DNA of 64,000 nt from Rhabdophis nuchalis (GCA_039707465.1 CM077648.1:71691619-71755618), one strand, 5' to 3'; counted from the stretch's first letter, positions 9,834 to 21,338 are shown. Notes: a model not told the origin generated them from the letters alone. Made by a program: numbers and translations.

Positions 9834-12800
9834 TTACCTAAAGGCTACATGGTATTTCCCAGTCTGGTATTTATTCTGTATATAATTAATCCATTTTGCC
9901 CATTCCTGTGTATAATTCTCCTGCTTCTGATCTTTTAAAAAAGCTGAAATTTTTGCCATTTCCGCAAACCCCGCCACTTTCTGAGTCCATTGATCAATTG
10001 ACGGTAAAAAATCTTTCTTCCAATGTTGAGCAATCAATAACCTAGCTGCTGTGGCCATATACAAAAACAATTTTGTTTCCCCTTTAGTAAAATCCTTAGT
10101 TATACCCAATAAAAACATTTGCGGAGTAAATTGTATTTTTTTCTTAAAAACATTTTGTACAACCCACCATATTTTTATCCAAAAGGCTTTAACCTTAGTA
10201 CAGGTCCACCATACGTGAAAAAAGGTAGCATCTAAACACCCACACCTCCAACATTTTGGCTGAATATTAGGATACATACACGATAATTTCTTAGGATCCA
10301 AATACCATGTATAAAACATTTTATAAAAATTCTCCCTTAAATTTTGTGACTGCGTGAATTTAACATTCTGGACCCATATTTTTTCCCACGTATCCAACAT
10401 AACCGGTTCGTCGAGGTTCTGAGCCCATTTAATCATGCAATCCTTGACCAATTCACTTTCTGAGTCCCTTTCTAGCAATACATTATATATTCTTTTAACA
10501 TGTTTTGGGCCAGTCTCCTTTATCTGCTTGGTCAGCTCCACTTCTTTGTCCATAAAGCCGACCTTACGATCTTCTTTCCATCTCTTCTGTAGCTGTATAT
10601 AATGTAACCAGTTTAAAGTAATTCCTACGTCCAACAGTTGTTCCAAAGTTTTCAGCTGCCATTCCACCCCATCAAAAATGAGCACATCTTTATATAAACA
10701 CCCCCCGAGTGACTTAGTATTTGTAATCCACATGGTGTCTGCAAGATCCAACCAAAGCGGTATTTTATAATCCCAATTAGGCCAGTGCTTCTTCCATATT
10801 CTCATCAAGGCACTTCGGAGAACGTGATTGTTAAACACTTTATCCACCTTATCTTCATAAAACAGATATGCATGCCAACCCAGAACAAGGTCATGACCTT
10901 CTATATTTAATAGTTCAGTTTTTGTTTTCCCAAACCAATCTGCCACACACGTCAATGCCGCCGCTTCATAATACAGTCGAAGGTTTGGGAGTCTAAGGCC
11001 ACCTCTTTCACGGGTATCTTGCATAATCTTCATCTTTACTCACGGTTTTTTCTCCCTCCAAACAAATTTGTTTAATGTTGCTTGCCAATCTAACAAAATT
11101 TTATCTGATTTAAGCACCGGTATCATCTGAAATAGGAAAATAAGTCTAGGTAGAATATTCATTTTAATTGCTGAAATCCTTCCAAGCAAAGATAGTTGTA
11201 GCTTTTTCCAAACTTGAAGATCCTTCTGTATCTTTTGCCACAACACTTCATAGTTATTTGAAAAAAGTTTCATATTTATTTCTGCAATTTGTATTCCTAA
11301 GTATTTGACTTTAGAAACTATTTCGAAACCTGCCAAACTTACAAGTCTCTTTCTCTGAGTCTCTGGCATATTTTTAACCAACATTTTCGTTTTATTTTGA
11401 TTCAGTTTAAACCCAGACACCATGCCAAACTCTGCAATAATATTTTTCATCTGGATTATTGAGTTCAAAGGATGTGAAAGGGTAACAACCAGATCATCAG
11501 CAAATGCCCTAGTTCTGTATTCCTTTTGCCTAATAATTATACCACTTAAAGAGTTTGAGTCCCGAATAGTGTTCAACAAGACTTCCAGAGTTAAAATAAA
11601 TAACAATGGAGATAATGGGCATCCTTGTCTTGTACCTTTTTGTATCTCAAAAGTTGTAGACAAATTTCCATTGATAATAAGTTGTGCGTTTTGTTGCTGG
11701 TAAATTGCTCCAATCGCTTGTCAAAATCGTGGTCCCATATCCATCTTTTCCAACGTCTTGGTTAGAAAATTCCAATTCACTCGATCGAAGGCCTTCTCCG
11801 CATCCAAAAAAACCAGCACTGCGGAGATCTGCTTATTCTTATCAAGATAGTCAATTAAATCTATAAGTTGCCTTACATTCTCCTTCATATGTCTACCTTC
11901 AATAAATCCTGCTTGGTCATAGTGAATAACCTCTTGTATAACTGGCATCAATCTGTTGGCTAATACTTTAGCATATATTTTATAATCTGTATTTAGAAGA
12001 GATATTGGTCTGTAATCCTCTGGTTTCTTAGGGCCGTCTTTGTCTTTGGGTATCAGTGATATAAAAGCCGCTTTCCATGAGAGAGGTATTTTACCTCCTT
12101 GCTGTATATTAGAAAATAGTTCTGTAAGATATTCAATCATTTCCAATTGTAAAGTTTTATAGTAGATTGCAGTCAAACCATCAGTCCCTGGAGCCTTGGC
12201 TAATTTAAGTTGGTTTATAGCTAGAGCAATCTCATCTGCAGTTATCAAGCGTTCCAAATTTGCCTTTTGAAGCACGGATATTTTGGTAACCCTTTTTCCT
12301 TCCAGAAAGTCATCTATTAAGTTATTCTGTATATTATCCTGTAAATATAACTTGGTGTAATAATCCACAAATGATTTTTTAATCAAATGCTGTTGATGTA
12401 CCGTTTTCCCTCCATATTCAATTCTATCAATAATTCTATTATTCGTATTCTTTCTCAAGGTGTAGGCCAGCCACCTACCAGGTTTATTAGCATTAGCAAA
12501 GGTGTTATGTTTGGCAAATTGTAAGTTAGTTGCTGTTTGTTCTGATATAAGCATTTGAAATTGATCTTTCAACAGCTTTATCACCATCTGCAGTGTCACA
12601 TCTGTTGGAGTTGCTATAAGTAACTGCTCCTTTTTTTAAATTTCATTTTCCAATTCCATTCTCTTTTTCTGTCTACTTTGTTTATGTTTAAAATTCATAT
12701 GTATCAGGACCCCACGCATATAAGCTTTACTTGCATCCCATACTATTTCAATAGGAGTACCCTTATTCATATTAAAACTAAAAAATTCCTTCATGTGTTT

Positions 12801-13575
12801 TTTTAAGTTCATCAACATTTTTTTCATATCTAAATAAATTTTCATTTACTCTCCATGACCTTCTTGACCTCTTCCCTAGTTCAATCTCTAACCACACCGG
12901 GCTGTGATCAGTTAATGTCCTGGGGAATATCTTAGTTTTCTTAGCTTTAGAAAGTAAGTCCGGTGTTAACAAGTAAAAATCAATCCTTGAAAAAGATTTA
13001 TGCCTATCTGAATAAAAAGAAAAGTCCATCTCGCCTGGATGTTGTATCCTCCAAACGTCTTTTAGTTCCAAATCATCTTTTAAATTAAAAAAAAACCTGT
13101 GGTAATTTGGTGGTAACTTTAGTCATTGTTCTCTTGTCTATCCTTGGAGAGATCACTCCATTCCAATCTCCCATAATTAAAATACTCTTAAAATTCCAAT
13201 CCAAGATTTTTAAATGAAGCATCCTATAAAAGCTTTCTTGTTGTTGATTAGGTGCATATATTCCTACCACCAAAATAGGACCAAAATCTGTATCAAGTTC
13301 AATTGCTATATATCTACCACTATCATCCGCCTCTATAATTTTAGCTGAAAATCTTTTATTTATATATATCATCACTCCATTTTTCTTTACCAAACTAGAG
13401 GCTGCATAAAATGTTCCCAATCTTGGATTCATTAAATACTTCTGATCTTGCAGCCTAATATGAGTTTCTTGAAGGCAGACCAGATCATTATTAAATTGCT
13501 TCAAATAGTAAAATATTTTTCCCTTTTTTGTGGAGAATTCAATCCATTCACATTCCAGGATAATAATTTAAACAT
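9834..13575 (-). pseudogene. L1-B ORF2 (endonuclease / reverse transcriptase), frameshifted
   Basis: It starts at the ATG read on the minus strand from 13575 (MFKLLSWNVNGLNSP), the APE-type endonuclease N-terminus, followed by LVCLQETHI and GDWNGVI. RT motifs follow: APGTDGLTA, DYRPISLLN, DAEKAFDRVNW (11721-12599), GTRQGCPLSPLLF and the catalytic AFADDLVV (11040-11663). The C-terminal segment (9834-11033) has the Cys cluster CWRCG, FFHVWWTC. Breaks occur near 13501, 13085, 12636, 11720 and 11040. The known roles of the intact family are target nicking and target-primed reverse transcription. Confidence 0.9.
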
Positions 13576-14774
13576 CTTTTCGCCTAGTCTGAAACATTGA
13601 GAGCATTTGCTGAAGGTCTCTCTCCACCAGACTAGTCTTCGGCTCTGCTCCTCCCACAGCTTCAGTTTCCTTCTTGCCTTTACCTTTGTTCCTCTTGGTA
13701 CCTTGTTGTTGGGGCTGCCCCTGCTTCTGAGACTCGTGCATTTGTCTAGTCGTAGATCTAGTAACACGTTGTTCCACTGGCTCAAGTAATGGCATTTCAG
13801 TAAATGTCTGGGACGGTTCCTCCAAGGAGGAACTTAGAAGAAATTGAGAAGAATCCACTTGAAATCCGCCTGCAGCACCTTGGGCTTCCCTCTCTTTTTG
13901 TGTCTGCTTTATCTGTTCTTCTGTCTCTTTCTCAAACAGCCTCTGCTCTAAAACGTCCAGATCTGCTGGTGTTGGTGTAGATGTACGTGGGGGCGTTGTA
14001 TTTGCCTTCAGTATTCCTTGATAAAAATCTCTTGCCTTGTCTATAGTATTCAGACGATACCTCACCCCCTCATATTTGAATATAACACCCATTGGGGCAT
14101 CCCACCTAAACTATATCTCTCTTTTCTTCAGCTCCACTACCAAAAATCCAAAATCCCTTCTAAGCTTTAGCATCGCCGGTGGTAGCTCCTTAAAAACACT
14201 GATCAGATGTCCATCTACATACATGAATAAAGGAGTAATAAGACTTCTGCACAATATCATTTCTAAAATTTCTCTCAGTAAAATATATCACAAAATCTCT
14301 CAGTAATTGCCTTTGTAATGCTATACGTGAATTTACTCTGTAAGTTTTATCAATTTTAGGAAAAATTTCACCAGGATCCACTTTTAATAATATAGCCAAA
14401 ACATCGGCACAAGCTTTTCTTAAATCTTCTCTAGGATTTTCTCTAAGACCTCTCAACCTGTTGGTGTGCTCCATTGACCTAAGTTGTAGCATAATAACCT
14501 CATTGTCTATCTTGCGCATGTTTCCCTCCATTTCCACAAATTTCAAATCCGTTTCCTTTGCTTTGACTTCCACATCTAAGGCCAATCGTTGAATTTTAGT
14601 ATCAACCTTAATTATAACTTCAGACAGGCTCTTGGCCATTGCTTGCATATTTTTATCCAACTGATCGTGTTTATCCTGGACCATTCTTTTGACTTCTTTA
14701 CTTTCATTAGCTATAAAATTCATCAATTCTTTAAAATCCTGGGGAGTTACTGCACCAGCCTGTTCCGTTGCCAT
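13568..14774 (-). pseudogene. L1-B ORF1 (RNA-binding protein), frameshifted
   Basis: It begins MATEQAGAVTPQDFKELMNF at 14774. A long coiled-coil (residues 15-110) is followed by an RRM-like part (MLQLRSMEHTNRLRGL) and a C-terminal domain (KTYRVNSR, FVIYFTER). It breaks between 14190 and 14092. The second piece (13568-14092) ends in a Gln/Lys/Glu-rich tail. The stop overlaps the ORF2 ATG by 8 bp. It is not close in sequence to the ORF1 of the HAL copies. Confidence 0.82.
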
Positions 14775-15631
14775 GTTTTAAACTTCCCAAGGAAAATACT
14801 CTTCAGGGTGTCCAAATAAGTCAATAAATCAAATAGTGTGTTTAGCTTTATGACTTGCTCCCCCTTTCCGCCTCCAGGTGTCCACTGTCAGCCAAGGGTT
14901 AAGCAGAGACTAAAATCCACAAATCAGTAAATAGATCAAGTTATATAGTAGCTAACTTGAAAATTGTTTCAGCCATTTCAGCCTTTCCACCTTAATTGTC
15001 AATCAGGGTTGGACACAAGCCAGGATACACAAAGCAACTAACTTTCGTTTCATTTCATCTGATAAGGTAGAATACTTTATAACAAGCTGGAATACACAGA
15101 TCAGTTAATTTACATTTCCTTTTCGCTGAGACTTGAGCTATCAGCCAAGTTTGAGTACAAACTAGAATACACAAAGCAGTTAACTTTCGGTCGCCATATT
15201 GGTTCCTTTGTTCTAAAAGCTATGTCTTAAATCTGCTGTTCACAGACTTTAATTACTTGCGTTTAAGATGATTAGCCAAGAAATTTCCTTTGAAGTATGA
15301 AGTTTCGTTTGGAATGTAGATAAATGTAGATAAAAAGTTGAGAACAGTTGCTTTGCTCCGCTAGTTAGCCAATTAGCGAAGTCTCCTGACTCGTCTGGAG
15401 CAGATAGCAGCCTGAAGGGGGGGTCCCACCTTGCTCGCTCCTCAGAGGTAAACAAACCTTCTGAGGGCTACGCAAGTGAGTTCTCCCCAGGCAGCATAAA
15501 CTCTCTCACAAGTTCATTAAGAACTTGGAGTTTCCAAGGCGTTTTGATGATATAAAAAACGCCTCAACAGGCGAGTGGGATGGCAGGCTTGAAAAAAGCC
15601 TGCCAACAGCAACTGCAGCTCAGCCGGAAGG
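14775..15631 (-). promoter_or_regulatory. L1-B 5' UTR
   Basis: A non-coding region of 857 bp lies between the ORF1 start and the 5' boundary defined by the target duplication. It has internal near-repeats (segments sharing AAAGCAGTTAACTTTCG or a variant at 15033-15052 and 15170-15188). An L1 internal promoter is expected here but no specific site could be recognised. Confidence 0.55.
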
Positions 15632-16189
15632 CTTTATTGTTGATCTTCCAAGTAGCCAAGGCTATACTGTTATTTGGGTGGTCACTGACCTGTTCTCCAA
15701 ACAAGTTCATTTTGTACCATGCTCCAAGATTCCATCCGCTAAATCTTTGGCTAAACTCTTTCTTACTCACATTTATCGCTTACATGGAGTCCCAAAACGT
15801 ATCATCTCTGATAGGGGTACTCAATTTACGTCACAATTTTGGAAGGAGTTTCTGAGATTGATTGGCTCCGCCCAGGGCTTAAGCTCCTCCCACCACCCTC
15901 AGACTAATGGGGCCTGTGAATGAGCTAATTCCGTTCTGGAACAATACTTGCGCTGTTTTATAAACTTTCAACAGGATGATTGGGCTGATCTCCTGATTCA
16001 CGCTGAGGTAGCGTATAATAACTCGGTTCACAGCAGTACTGGAATGACCCCATTCAAAGTAATTTATGGTCAGGACTTTGTACCTATCCCTGAGCTTCCG
16101 CACGACCCCCCTGCAATTCGTTCTCTGGCAGATTGGAGTGGTAAATTGTCTTCGGTTTGGCCCGTTATAAGAAAAACGTTGGATGATGC
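15632..16189 (+). pseudogene. Gypsy-1 integrase catalytic core
   Basis: It resumes at FIVDLPSSQG. The catalytic D,D(35)E residues are visible: D in FIVDLP, D in ISDRGTQFTSQFWKEF and the region HHPQTNGACE, where the catalytic glutamate context ends in a TGA at 15921-15923. It continues LRCFINFQQDDWADLL and ends in RKTLDDA before the L2 insertion at 16190. At least one in-frame stop makes it non-functional. Confidence 0.88.
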
Positions 16190-16605
16190 CCCATACATCC
16201 CTTAAACCGATACGCTCCCACAGAGAGGGCCTTCTCAGGGTGCCGTCGGCCGGACAATGCCGGCTGGCGACACCCAGGGGAAGGGCCTTCTCTATGGCGG
16301 GCCCTGCCCTTTGGAACGACCTACCCCCTGAACTCCGCACTATCACCGACCTCCGCCTCTTCCGCCGGTGTTTAAAAACACACTTATTTCATCAAGCCGG
16401 CCTAACATAGCCTCCGCTGGGACAAATATTAGACAGTTTTAAATGGGGGATTTTAATCTGGTTTTAGCGCAGGTTTCTGTCATTTAATAGGTTTTTAAAA
16501 TTATATTTGGTACTATTTTGTATATTGTTTTAAATTCCTGTGCGCCGCCCTGGGTCCTCTCGGAGAAGGGCGGGATATAAATTGAATAAAATAAATAAAA
16601 TAAAT
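16190..16605 (+). mobile_element. L2-type LINE 3' fragment inside Gypsy-1 integrase
   Basis: A 5'-truncated copy starts in the ORF2 C-terminus (PHTS, IRSHREGLLRVPSAGQ, GPALWNDLPPELRT, FRRCLKTHLF) and ends in a short 3' UTR with GGGCGGGATATAAATTGAA and an (AATAA)n tail. A one-base insertion at about 16201-16205 shifts the frame. The same family occurs at 24805-25443, 49376-53389 and 57250-59317. The YADDTQLY motif of the longer copy supports the L2/CR1 group of the Jockey superfamily. Confidence 0.85.
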
Positions 16606-17108
16606 CTCATAAGTTTTACGCCGACAAGAAACAAGTTGTTCCACCACAATACAAAGTTGGAGACTTTGGAGTTGAGTTTGTACTCAAACCTGGCTGATAT
16701 GTCTCTACTAGACATTTGGACAGTCCTCAGAAATGCAAGAAACTAGGTCCTAAGTTTGTGGGACCTTTCACGATCACTAAAATAATCAGCTCTGTCTCCG
16801 TTCGATTGGACCTACCGAAAACCTTTCGACGCCTCTACCCGGTTTTCCATGTTCACCTGTTGAAACCTGAACGTTTGTCACATCTTCGTAAACCTCATCC
16901 TGATGCCCCTGCACCCCTACTGGTGGATGGACAACAGCATTATGAAGTCCGTGACATTTTAGATTCCAGAGTGCATAGAAACAAAATACAGTACCTAGTA
17001 GTTTGGAAGGATTTTCCCCCGTCCCATAATGAATGGGTGGATAAACAGCATGTAAAAGCCCCAAAACTACTACGACAATTCTATGCTAAATATCCTAGCA
17101 AACCCTAA
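16606..17108 (+). pseudogene. Gypsy-1 integrase C-terminus and chromodomain
   Basis: It resumes at HKFYADKK with a basic C-terminal integrase part (KLGPKFVGPFTI; FHVHLLKPE). A chromodomain of about 50 residues follows (YEVRDILDSRVHRNKIQYLV, then WKDFPPSHNEWV), with the aromatic residues typical of methyl-lysine-binding folds, and the stop is at 17106-17108. A frame change lies near 16700. Chromodomains on integrases are known to direct chromovirus insertion to marked chromatin. The tract TGGAGGAGGTCCGGA before the 3' LTR is a likely polypurine tract. Confidence 0.92.
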
Positions 17109-17211
17109 CCTCTTTTCTCCCTTTTTATATGTTGTTATGTGGTCTTCTTTGTGTTTCTCTTGTTGTCTATTTTTCAAAACTGAATCCCCTGCTTCTGGAG
17201 GAGGTCCGGAT

Positions 17212-17591
17212 GTCAGCCTTCGCTTTGCTGCATGCTTGGCTGCCATGGAAATGGGGAGGGTGGGGTTATGGGGTTAACTATGTGTGCTGGTGGAAGATGG
17301 TATGGGCCAGTGTTATCTCAAACCTAATGGTATCACATTCCATTCTGATGATGGCGTTGGACGTGAGGCCCACCTGATGTCTTGGAGAAATCTGTATTGG
17401 ACACTGTTGTAGAGGGCATGGGTTATTGGGGTTGGCTTAAGCTTTGATATACACGCTTCGTGCCTAAACTAGTCACTTCCTGCTTGACCTTCGTTTGCTG
17501 TTCTTCTGTATTCAGTAAAAGTAACCTTAATCATTTTGAAATATGCTTAAGTGTGGTCTTTCTTGAGTATTCGAAGAAGCGAACCCTGACA
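17212..17591 (+). repeat. Gypsy-1 3' LTR
   Basis: 380 bp, TGTCAG to CTGACA, paired with 1529-1908. It is followed by the target duplication GTCGC and by the continuation of L1-A. Confidence 0.93.
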
Positions 17592-17664
17592 GTCGCTCTG
17601 ATCCGGGCCATATATAATAGTGCCAACCATACTGTAGGCCCCAGCCTTCAATAGTCAGGAGCCG
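17592..17664 (-). mobile_element. L1-A fragment (ORF2)
   Basis: A short ORF2 piece continues the sequence interrupted at 1528. It matches 41318-41390 of L1-C in reverse complement. It ends with CAATAGTCAGGAGCCG (17649-17664), which is repeated at 18815-18830 as the target duplication of HAL-2. Confidence 0.85.
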
Positions 17665-18814
17665 ATTTGCCTCAACGGCCCCACCCAAAAAACGCCATTT
17701 TAGTGGCATTAACTTTAACAGCTAACTATGGCACAGAAATCAGAACTGGCAGGCTTAGAACTAAGGATGGCTTCCCTTGAATCAGTTATACAAACTTTGG
17801 TGCAAGAAATCAAGGCCCAGAGAGAAGAAAATATCAACTTCAAAAAGGAGCTACTGGACACACGGAAACAAGTGCTGGATAACACACAGAAGAATGAAGA
17901 GTTGGAAGGGGGGCTGGCTGGGGCTAAGGGAGAGATTAAAAATGTTACTAATGAGGTTGTAGAAATAAATGGGCATGTGTCTAGGATTGATATGGAAAGG
18001 ATGACATATTTTTTGAGATTTCAGAACGTCTCTGAGGAATCTGGTGAATGTCTCCCTGAACTCATGAGCACAATTTTAGCAGATTATTTACATAAACCTA
18101 AGGATGAGATCAGAGGGGACATTGACCTAGCATACAGAATAAACTCTGCATATGCCAGGATAAATGAAGTACCCAGAGAGATACATGTGAAATTTGTTAG
18201 AAGGTCAACCAGAGAGGAAATCTTGAAGGTGCAAAGAGGAGGACCGTTAATTTACCAACAAAAGGAGGTTGCCATCTTGAAGCAGATTCCAAGAAAGATT
18301 AGAGAAGCGAGAAGGAAATTTTCCTTCTTGTCTAGAAAATTGTTTGATCACGGGATCTGGTTCAAGTGGGTGATGCCCGAAGGGATGCTGGTGTTCTGGG
18401 AAGGAGGAAGAGTGAGGATTAAAACAGTTGCTGAGGCGGAAGCCTTTCTTAAAAAACATTCCTCTGTCCTGGGGGAAGATCCAGGGGGGGCAGGGGGGGC
18501 CACGGCCCCGCCCGCTGGGGGCCTGGAAGGAGGGACAGAAGACACAATCGCCAAGAGACTTAGATCTAAAAAATAACTTTGCCTTGATTTTTTGAGTAAT
18601 ATTGTATAACATGTGTATCTGGATTTTTGCAAATGACTGACAGCATTGAATTGAGAACTTAGAAATATGTACTTGTTTTCACTTTGTAGTATTATGAAAA
18701 ATGTTTTTTGTTAATGATTTATTATGAAGCTCCGGAAGGGCCGACGACTTTGATGCGAAAGCTCTCAAAATTTCTTTGTATCTCTTACCCTACCCCAATG
18801 AAAAATTGTAAAAC
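17665..18814 (+). mobile_element. HAL-2: half-L1 with an open ORF1, inserted in L1-A
   Basis: A 5'-truncated copy keeps about 60 bp of 5' UTR, ORF1 (17728-18576) and a 3' region with the conserved box. It is flanked by a 16-bp target duplication CAATAGTCAGGAGCCG. It ends at GTAAAAC with no A-tail, unlike HAL-1 and HAL-6. Confidence 0.9.
17728..18576 (+). CDS. HAL-2 ORF1: L1 ORF1-like RNA-binding protein, open frame
   Basis: An uninterrupted 282-residue frame. Residues 1-75 are heptad-rich (coiled-coil, trimerisation in L1 ORF1p). The RRM-like core begins near TYFLRFQNV (about 93) and the C-terminal nucleic-acid-binding domain carries VPREIHVKFVRRSTREE and WFKWVMPEGMLVFWEGG. The tail is acidic and Gly-rich, then KRLRSKK. 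The start aligns with HAL-1, HAL-3 and HAL-6. No ORF2 follows: the stop is 238 bp from the element's end. The open frame suggests a young insertion or selection for ORF1 in the source element. Expression is unknown, because most of its 5' UTR is missing. Confidence 0.8.
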   Translation: MAQKSELAGLELRMASLESVIQTLVQEIKAQREENINFKKELLDTRKQVLDNTQKNEELEGGLAGAKGEIKNVTNEVVEINGHVSRIDMERMTYFLRFQNVSEESGECLPELMSTILADYLHKPKDEIRGDIDLAYRINSAYARINEVPREIHVKFVRRSTREEILKVQRGGPLIYQQKEVAILKQIPRKIREARRKFSFLSRKLFDHGIWFKWVMPEGMLVFWEGGRVRIKTVAEAEAFLKKHSSVLGEDPGGAGGATAPPAGGLEGGTEDTIAKRLRSKK

Positions 18815-19230
18815 CAATAGTCAGGAGCCGTGTTCTTCTCAGGGTCATCCATTCTTTAATCCAAATTAATAAAGCCGCCTGATAATAAAGCTGCCAGTTG
18901 GGGAGGCCAAATCCCCCTCTAATTCTAGGTTCCTGCATCATTTTCAGTTTAATTCTAGGTTTTTTACCTTGCCAAATAAATTTTGAGACGGCTCTATTCA
19001 TTTCATTAAAGAATTTCTTTTCCAATCTTACAGGGGCCGATTGAAATAGAAATAGCCATTTGGGGAGGATACACATTTTAATAACTGCTATTCTCCCCAT
19101 AAGGGAGAGTTGCAGGTTCTTCCATCTGCTGAAATCTTGTACCATCTGTTTATAAAGGTGAACATAGTTATCTTCCTTTATGGAGCTACATCTCCCTGTC
19201 AGCCATATTCCTAAATATTTGATTTTATTA
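18815..19230 (-). pseudogene. L1-A ORF2 fragment (post-RT region)
   Basis: This continues L1-A after HAL-2. On the minus strand it encodes LQLSLMGRIAVIKMCILPKW and FIWQGKKPRIKLKMMQEPR, the conserved segment downstream of the L1 reverse transcriptase, nearly identical to L1-C at about 40950-41340. It is interrupted at about 19231 by HAL-3. Confidence 0.87.
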
Positions 19231-19489
19231 TTGCAAAAGTTTTATTGGTTTTTACAAATTTTTTCAAGTAGGGTAGGGTATGGTGAAATACAGAAATATT
19301 TTGAGAACTTTCACGTCGAGATCGTTGGCCCCTCCAGGGCTTCTTAATAAGACATTGGTGATACATTTTTCAATAATACTACAAGGTGAAAATAAATGCA
19401 TACATCATAAATTCTAGGTTCCATGCTGGCAGTCGTGTACAAACATCCAGATAAAAATTTTACTGTATTAATAAAGATAAAAGTCATTT

Positions 19490-20340
19490 TTTTTAATCTA
19501 AGTCTCTTAGCAATTGTGTCTTCTTGTTCTCCTTCCTGGCCCCCAGTGGGCGGGGGCGGGGCCCCCTCTGCCCCTCCCGGATCTTCCCCCAGGGTAGAGG
19601 AGTATTTTTTTAAGAAAGGCTTCCGCCTAAGCAACTGTTTTAATCCTTACTCTTCCTCCTTCCCAGAACACCAACATCCCTTCTGGCATCGCCCACTTAA
19701 ACCAAATCCCGCGTTTAAACAATTTTTTAGATAAGAAGGAAAATTTCCTCCTCACCTCTCGAATCTTTTTTGGGATCTGCTTCAAGATAGCGATTTCCTT
19801 TTGTTGATAAATTAACGGACCCTCCCTCTGCGCCTTCAAGATTCCCTCCCTAGTCGACCTTCTAACAAATTTAATATGTATCTCTCTGGGTACTTCATTT
19901 ATCCTGGCATATGCTGAATTTATTCTGTAGACTAGGTCAATGTCCCCCCTGATCTCATCTTTGGGTTTGTGTAAATAGTCTGCTAAAATTGTACTCATGA
20001 GATCAGGAAGGCATTCACCAGATTCCTCAGAAATATTCTGAAATCTTAAAAAATATGACATCCTCTCAAAATCCATCCTAGACATATGACCAGACAAATC
20101 TCCAATTTCAATATTAATATTTTTAAGTTCCCCCTTTGCCCCAGCCAGCCCCACTTCCAACTCCTCGGTCTTCTGTGTATTCTGCATCAATTTTTTCTGT
20201 GTCTCCAAAAGTTCAAGCTTAGAGCTGCAATGATCTTTTCTCAGTTCTTTAATTTCCAACACCAAGGAGTGTAACACTGCTTCCAAAGCTGTCATTCTTT
20301 CTTCCAATCCTGGATTTTCTGGTTGTTTTTTTGAAGCCAT
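19490..20340 (-). pseudogene. HAL-3 ORF1, disrupted near its C-terminus
   Basis: It starts MASKKQPENPGLEERMTALE at 20340 and is open for 237 codons through the coiled-coil, RRM-like and C-terminal domains, to RVRIKTVA. A TAG then replaces the GAG seen in other copies (stop at 19627). A nearby indel shifts the remaining tail. Its N-terminus is closer to HAL-6 (MASKKQTHQPK) than to HAL-1 and HAL-2 (MAQ start), so at least two HAL subfamilies are present. Confidence 0.83.
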
Positions 20341-20608
20341 GGTGAGCTGTTAAAGTCAGTGCCACTAAGATGGCGTTTTTTGGGTGCGGCCGCTGGAGCA
20401 AGTCCAGGGGAAAAAGTTCAGAAAAGTTGTAAAAAGTTATAATATCCAGAGAGAGAGACACTTTCCACTATCAATTGTTAAGACAAAGAAGGCACTCCAG
20501 GGAAGGAATCAATTAATCCAAAAAAAAAAATCCTCCATTAATAGAGAGAGGCAGTCCAGGTCACAAAGAGATGTTGGTAATTTTTCCATAAAGAATAGTC
20601 GTTTAGGA

Positions 20609-21064
20609 CATTGACCTAGTCTACAGAATAAATTCTGCATATGCTAAGATGAATGAAGTACCCAGAGAGATACATGTAAAATTTGTTAGAAGGTCAACCA
20701 GAGAGGAAATCTTGAAGGCGCAAAGAGGGAGTCCTATGATTTACCAACAAAAGGAGATTACCATCTTGAAGCAGATTCCAAGAAAAATTAGAGAAGCCAG
20801 AAGGAAATTTTCCTTCTTGTCTAAAACATTGTTTGATCATGGGATCTGGTTCAAGTGGGTGATACCCGAAGGGATGCTGGTGTTCTGGGAAGGAGGTAGA
20901 GTAAAGATTAAAACAGTTGTGAGGCGGAAGCCTTTCTTAAAAAACATTTCTCTGTCCTGGGAGAAGATCCAGGGGGGGCAGGGGGAGCCATGGCCCCGCC
21001 CGCTGGGGGCCCGGGGGAGAAGGGGGAAGATACAATTGCCAAGAGACTTAGATCTAAAAAATAA
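20609..21064 (+). pseudogene. HAL-4 ORF1 C-terminal half
   Basis: It encodes the RRM/C-terminal part (VPREIHVKFVRRSTREE; WFKWVIPEGMLVFWEGGR). A one-base loss near 20920 shifts the frame at IKTV. It has no start and no N-terminal coiled-coil, so it is dead. Confidence 0.85.
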
Positions 21065-21338
21065 CTTTGCCCTGGTTTTTCTTTTGAGTAATATTGTATG
21101 ATATTTGTAATCTGGATTTTTGCAATTGACTGACAGTATATAACTGAAAAATTTAGGAATATGTACTTGCTCCCAGCTTGTAGTGTTATGTGAAATGTTT
21201 CTTTTCTTTCTTTTTAATAATGTAATTTGAGGTTCCGGAGGAGCCGACGACTTTGACGTGACCACTCTCAAAATTTCTATGTAACCCTTACCCTACCCCA
21301 CAAAAAATGTAAACTCAATAAAACTTTTTCAATACAAA
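20609..21338 (+). mobile_element. HAL-4: 5'-truncated half-L1 inside HAL-3
   Basis: It begins inside ORF1 and ends in CAATAAAACTTTTTCAATAC with a short A-run. The target duplication is AAGAATAGTCGTTTAGGA (20591-20608 and 21339-21356). The 3' box is at 21235-21282. This shows one HAL jumping into another of the same group. Confidence 0.88.

Larger units (their letters stand above)
9400..15631 (-). mobile_element. L1-B: full-length LINE-1 inserted in Gypsy-1 integrase
   Basis: A 6.2-kb L1 on the minus strand with 5' UTR (14775-15631), ORF1 (13568-14774), ORF2 (9834-13575), a 3' UTR (9400-9833) and an A-tail read as TTTTTTT at 9405. Target duplication CTTTATTGTTG occurs at 9389-9399 and 15632-15642. 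Its 3' end carries AATAAAACTTTTTCAA, the same terminal motif as the HAL copies. The other L1s (A and C) do not share this end. Several frameshifts make it inactive. Confidence 0.92.
1529..17591 (+). mobile_element. Gypsy-1: Ty3/gypsy chromovirus LTR retrotransposon with nested insertions
   Basis: Two 380-bp LTRs (1529-1908 and 17212-17591), each running from TGTCAG to CTGACA, bound gag, protease, reverse transcriptase, RNase H, integrase and a C-terminal chromodomain. A 5-bp duplication GTCGC flanks it at 1524-1528 and 17592-17596, inside L1-A. The internal region is split by a hAT MITE (2386-4151), a half-L1 (4503-6431), a full L1 (9400-15631) and an L2 fragment (16190-16605). Without these the element is about 5.7 kb, normal for a gypsy element. 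Order protease-RT-RNaseH-integrase and the chromodomain place it among chromoviruses, the group that includes the vertebrate Sushi-type elements. It is dead: split, with a frameshift near 7890. Confidence 0.93.
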
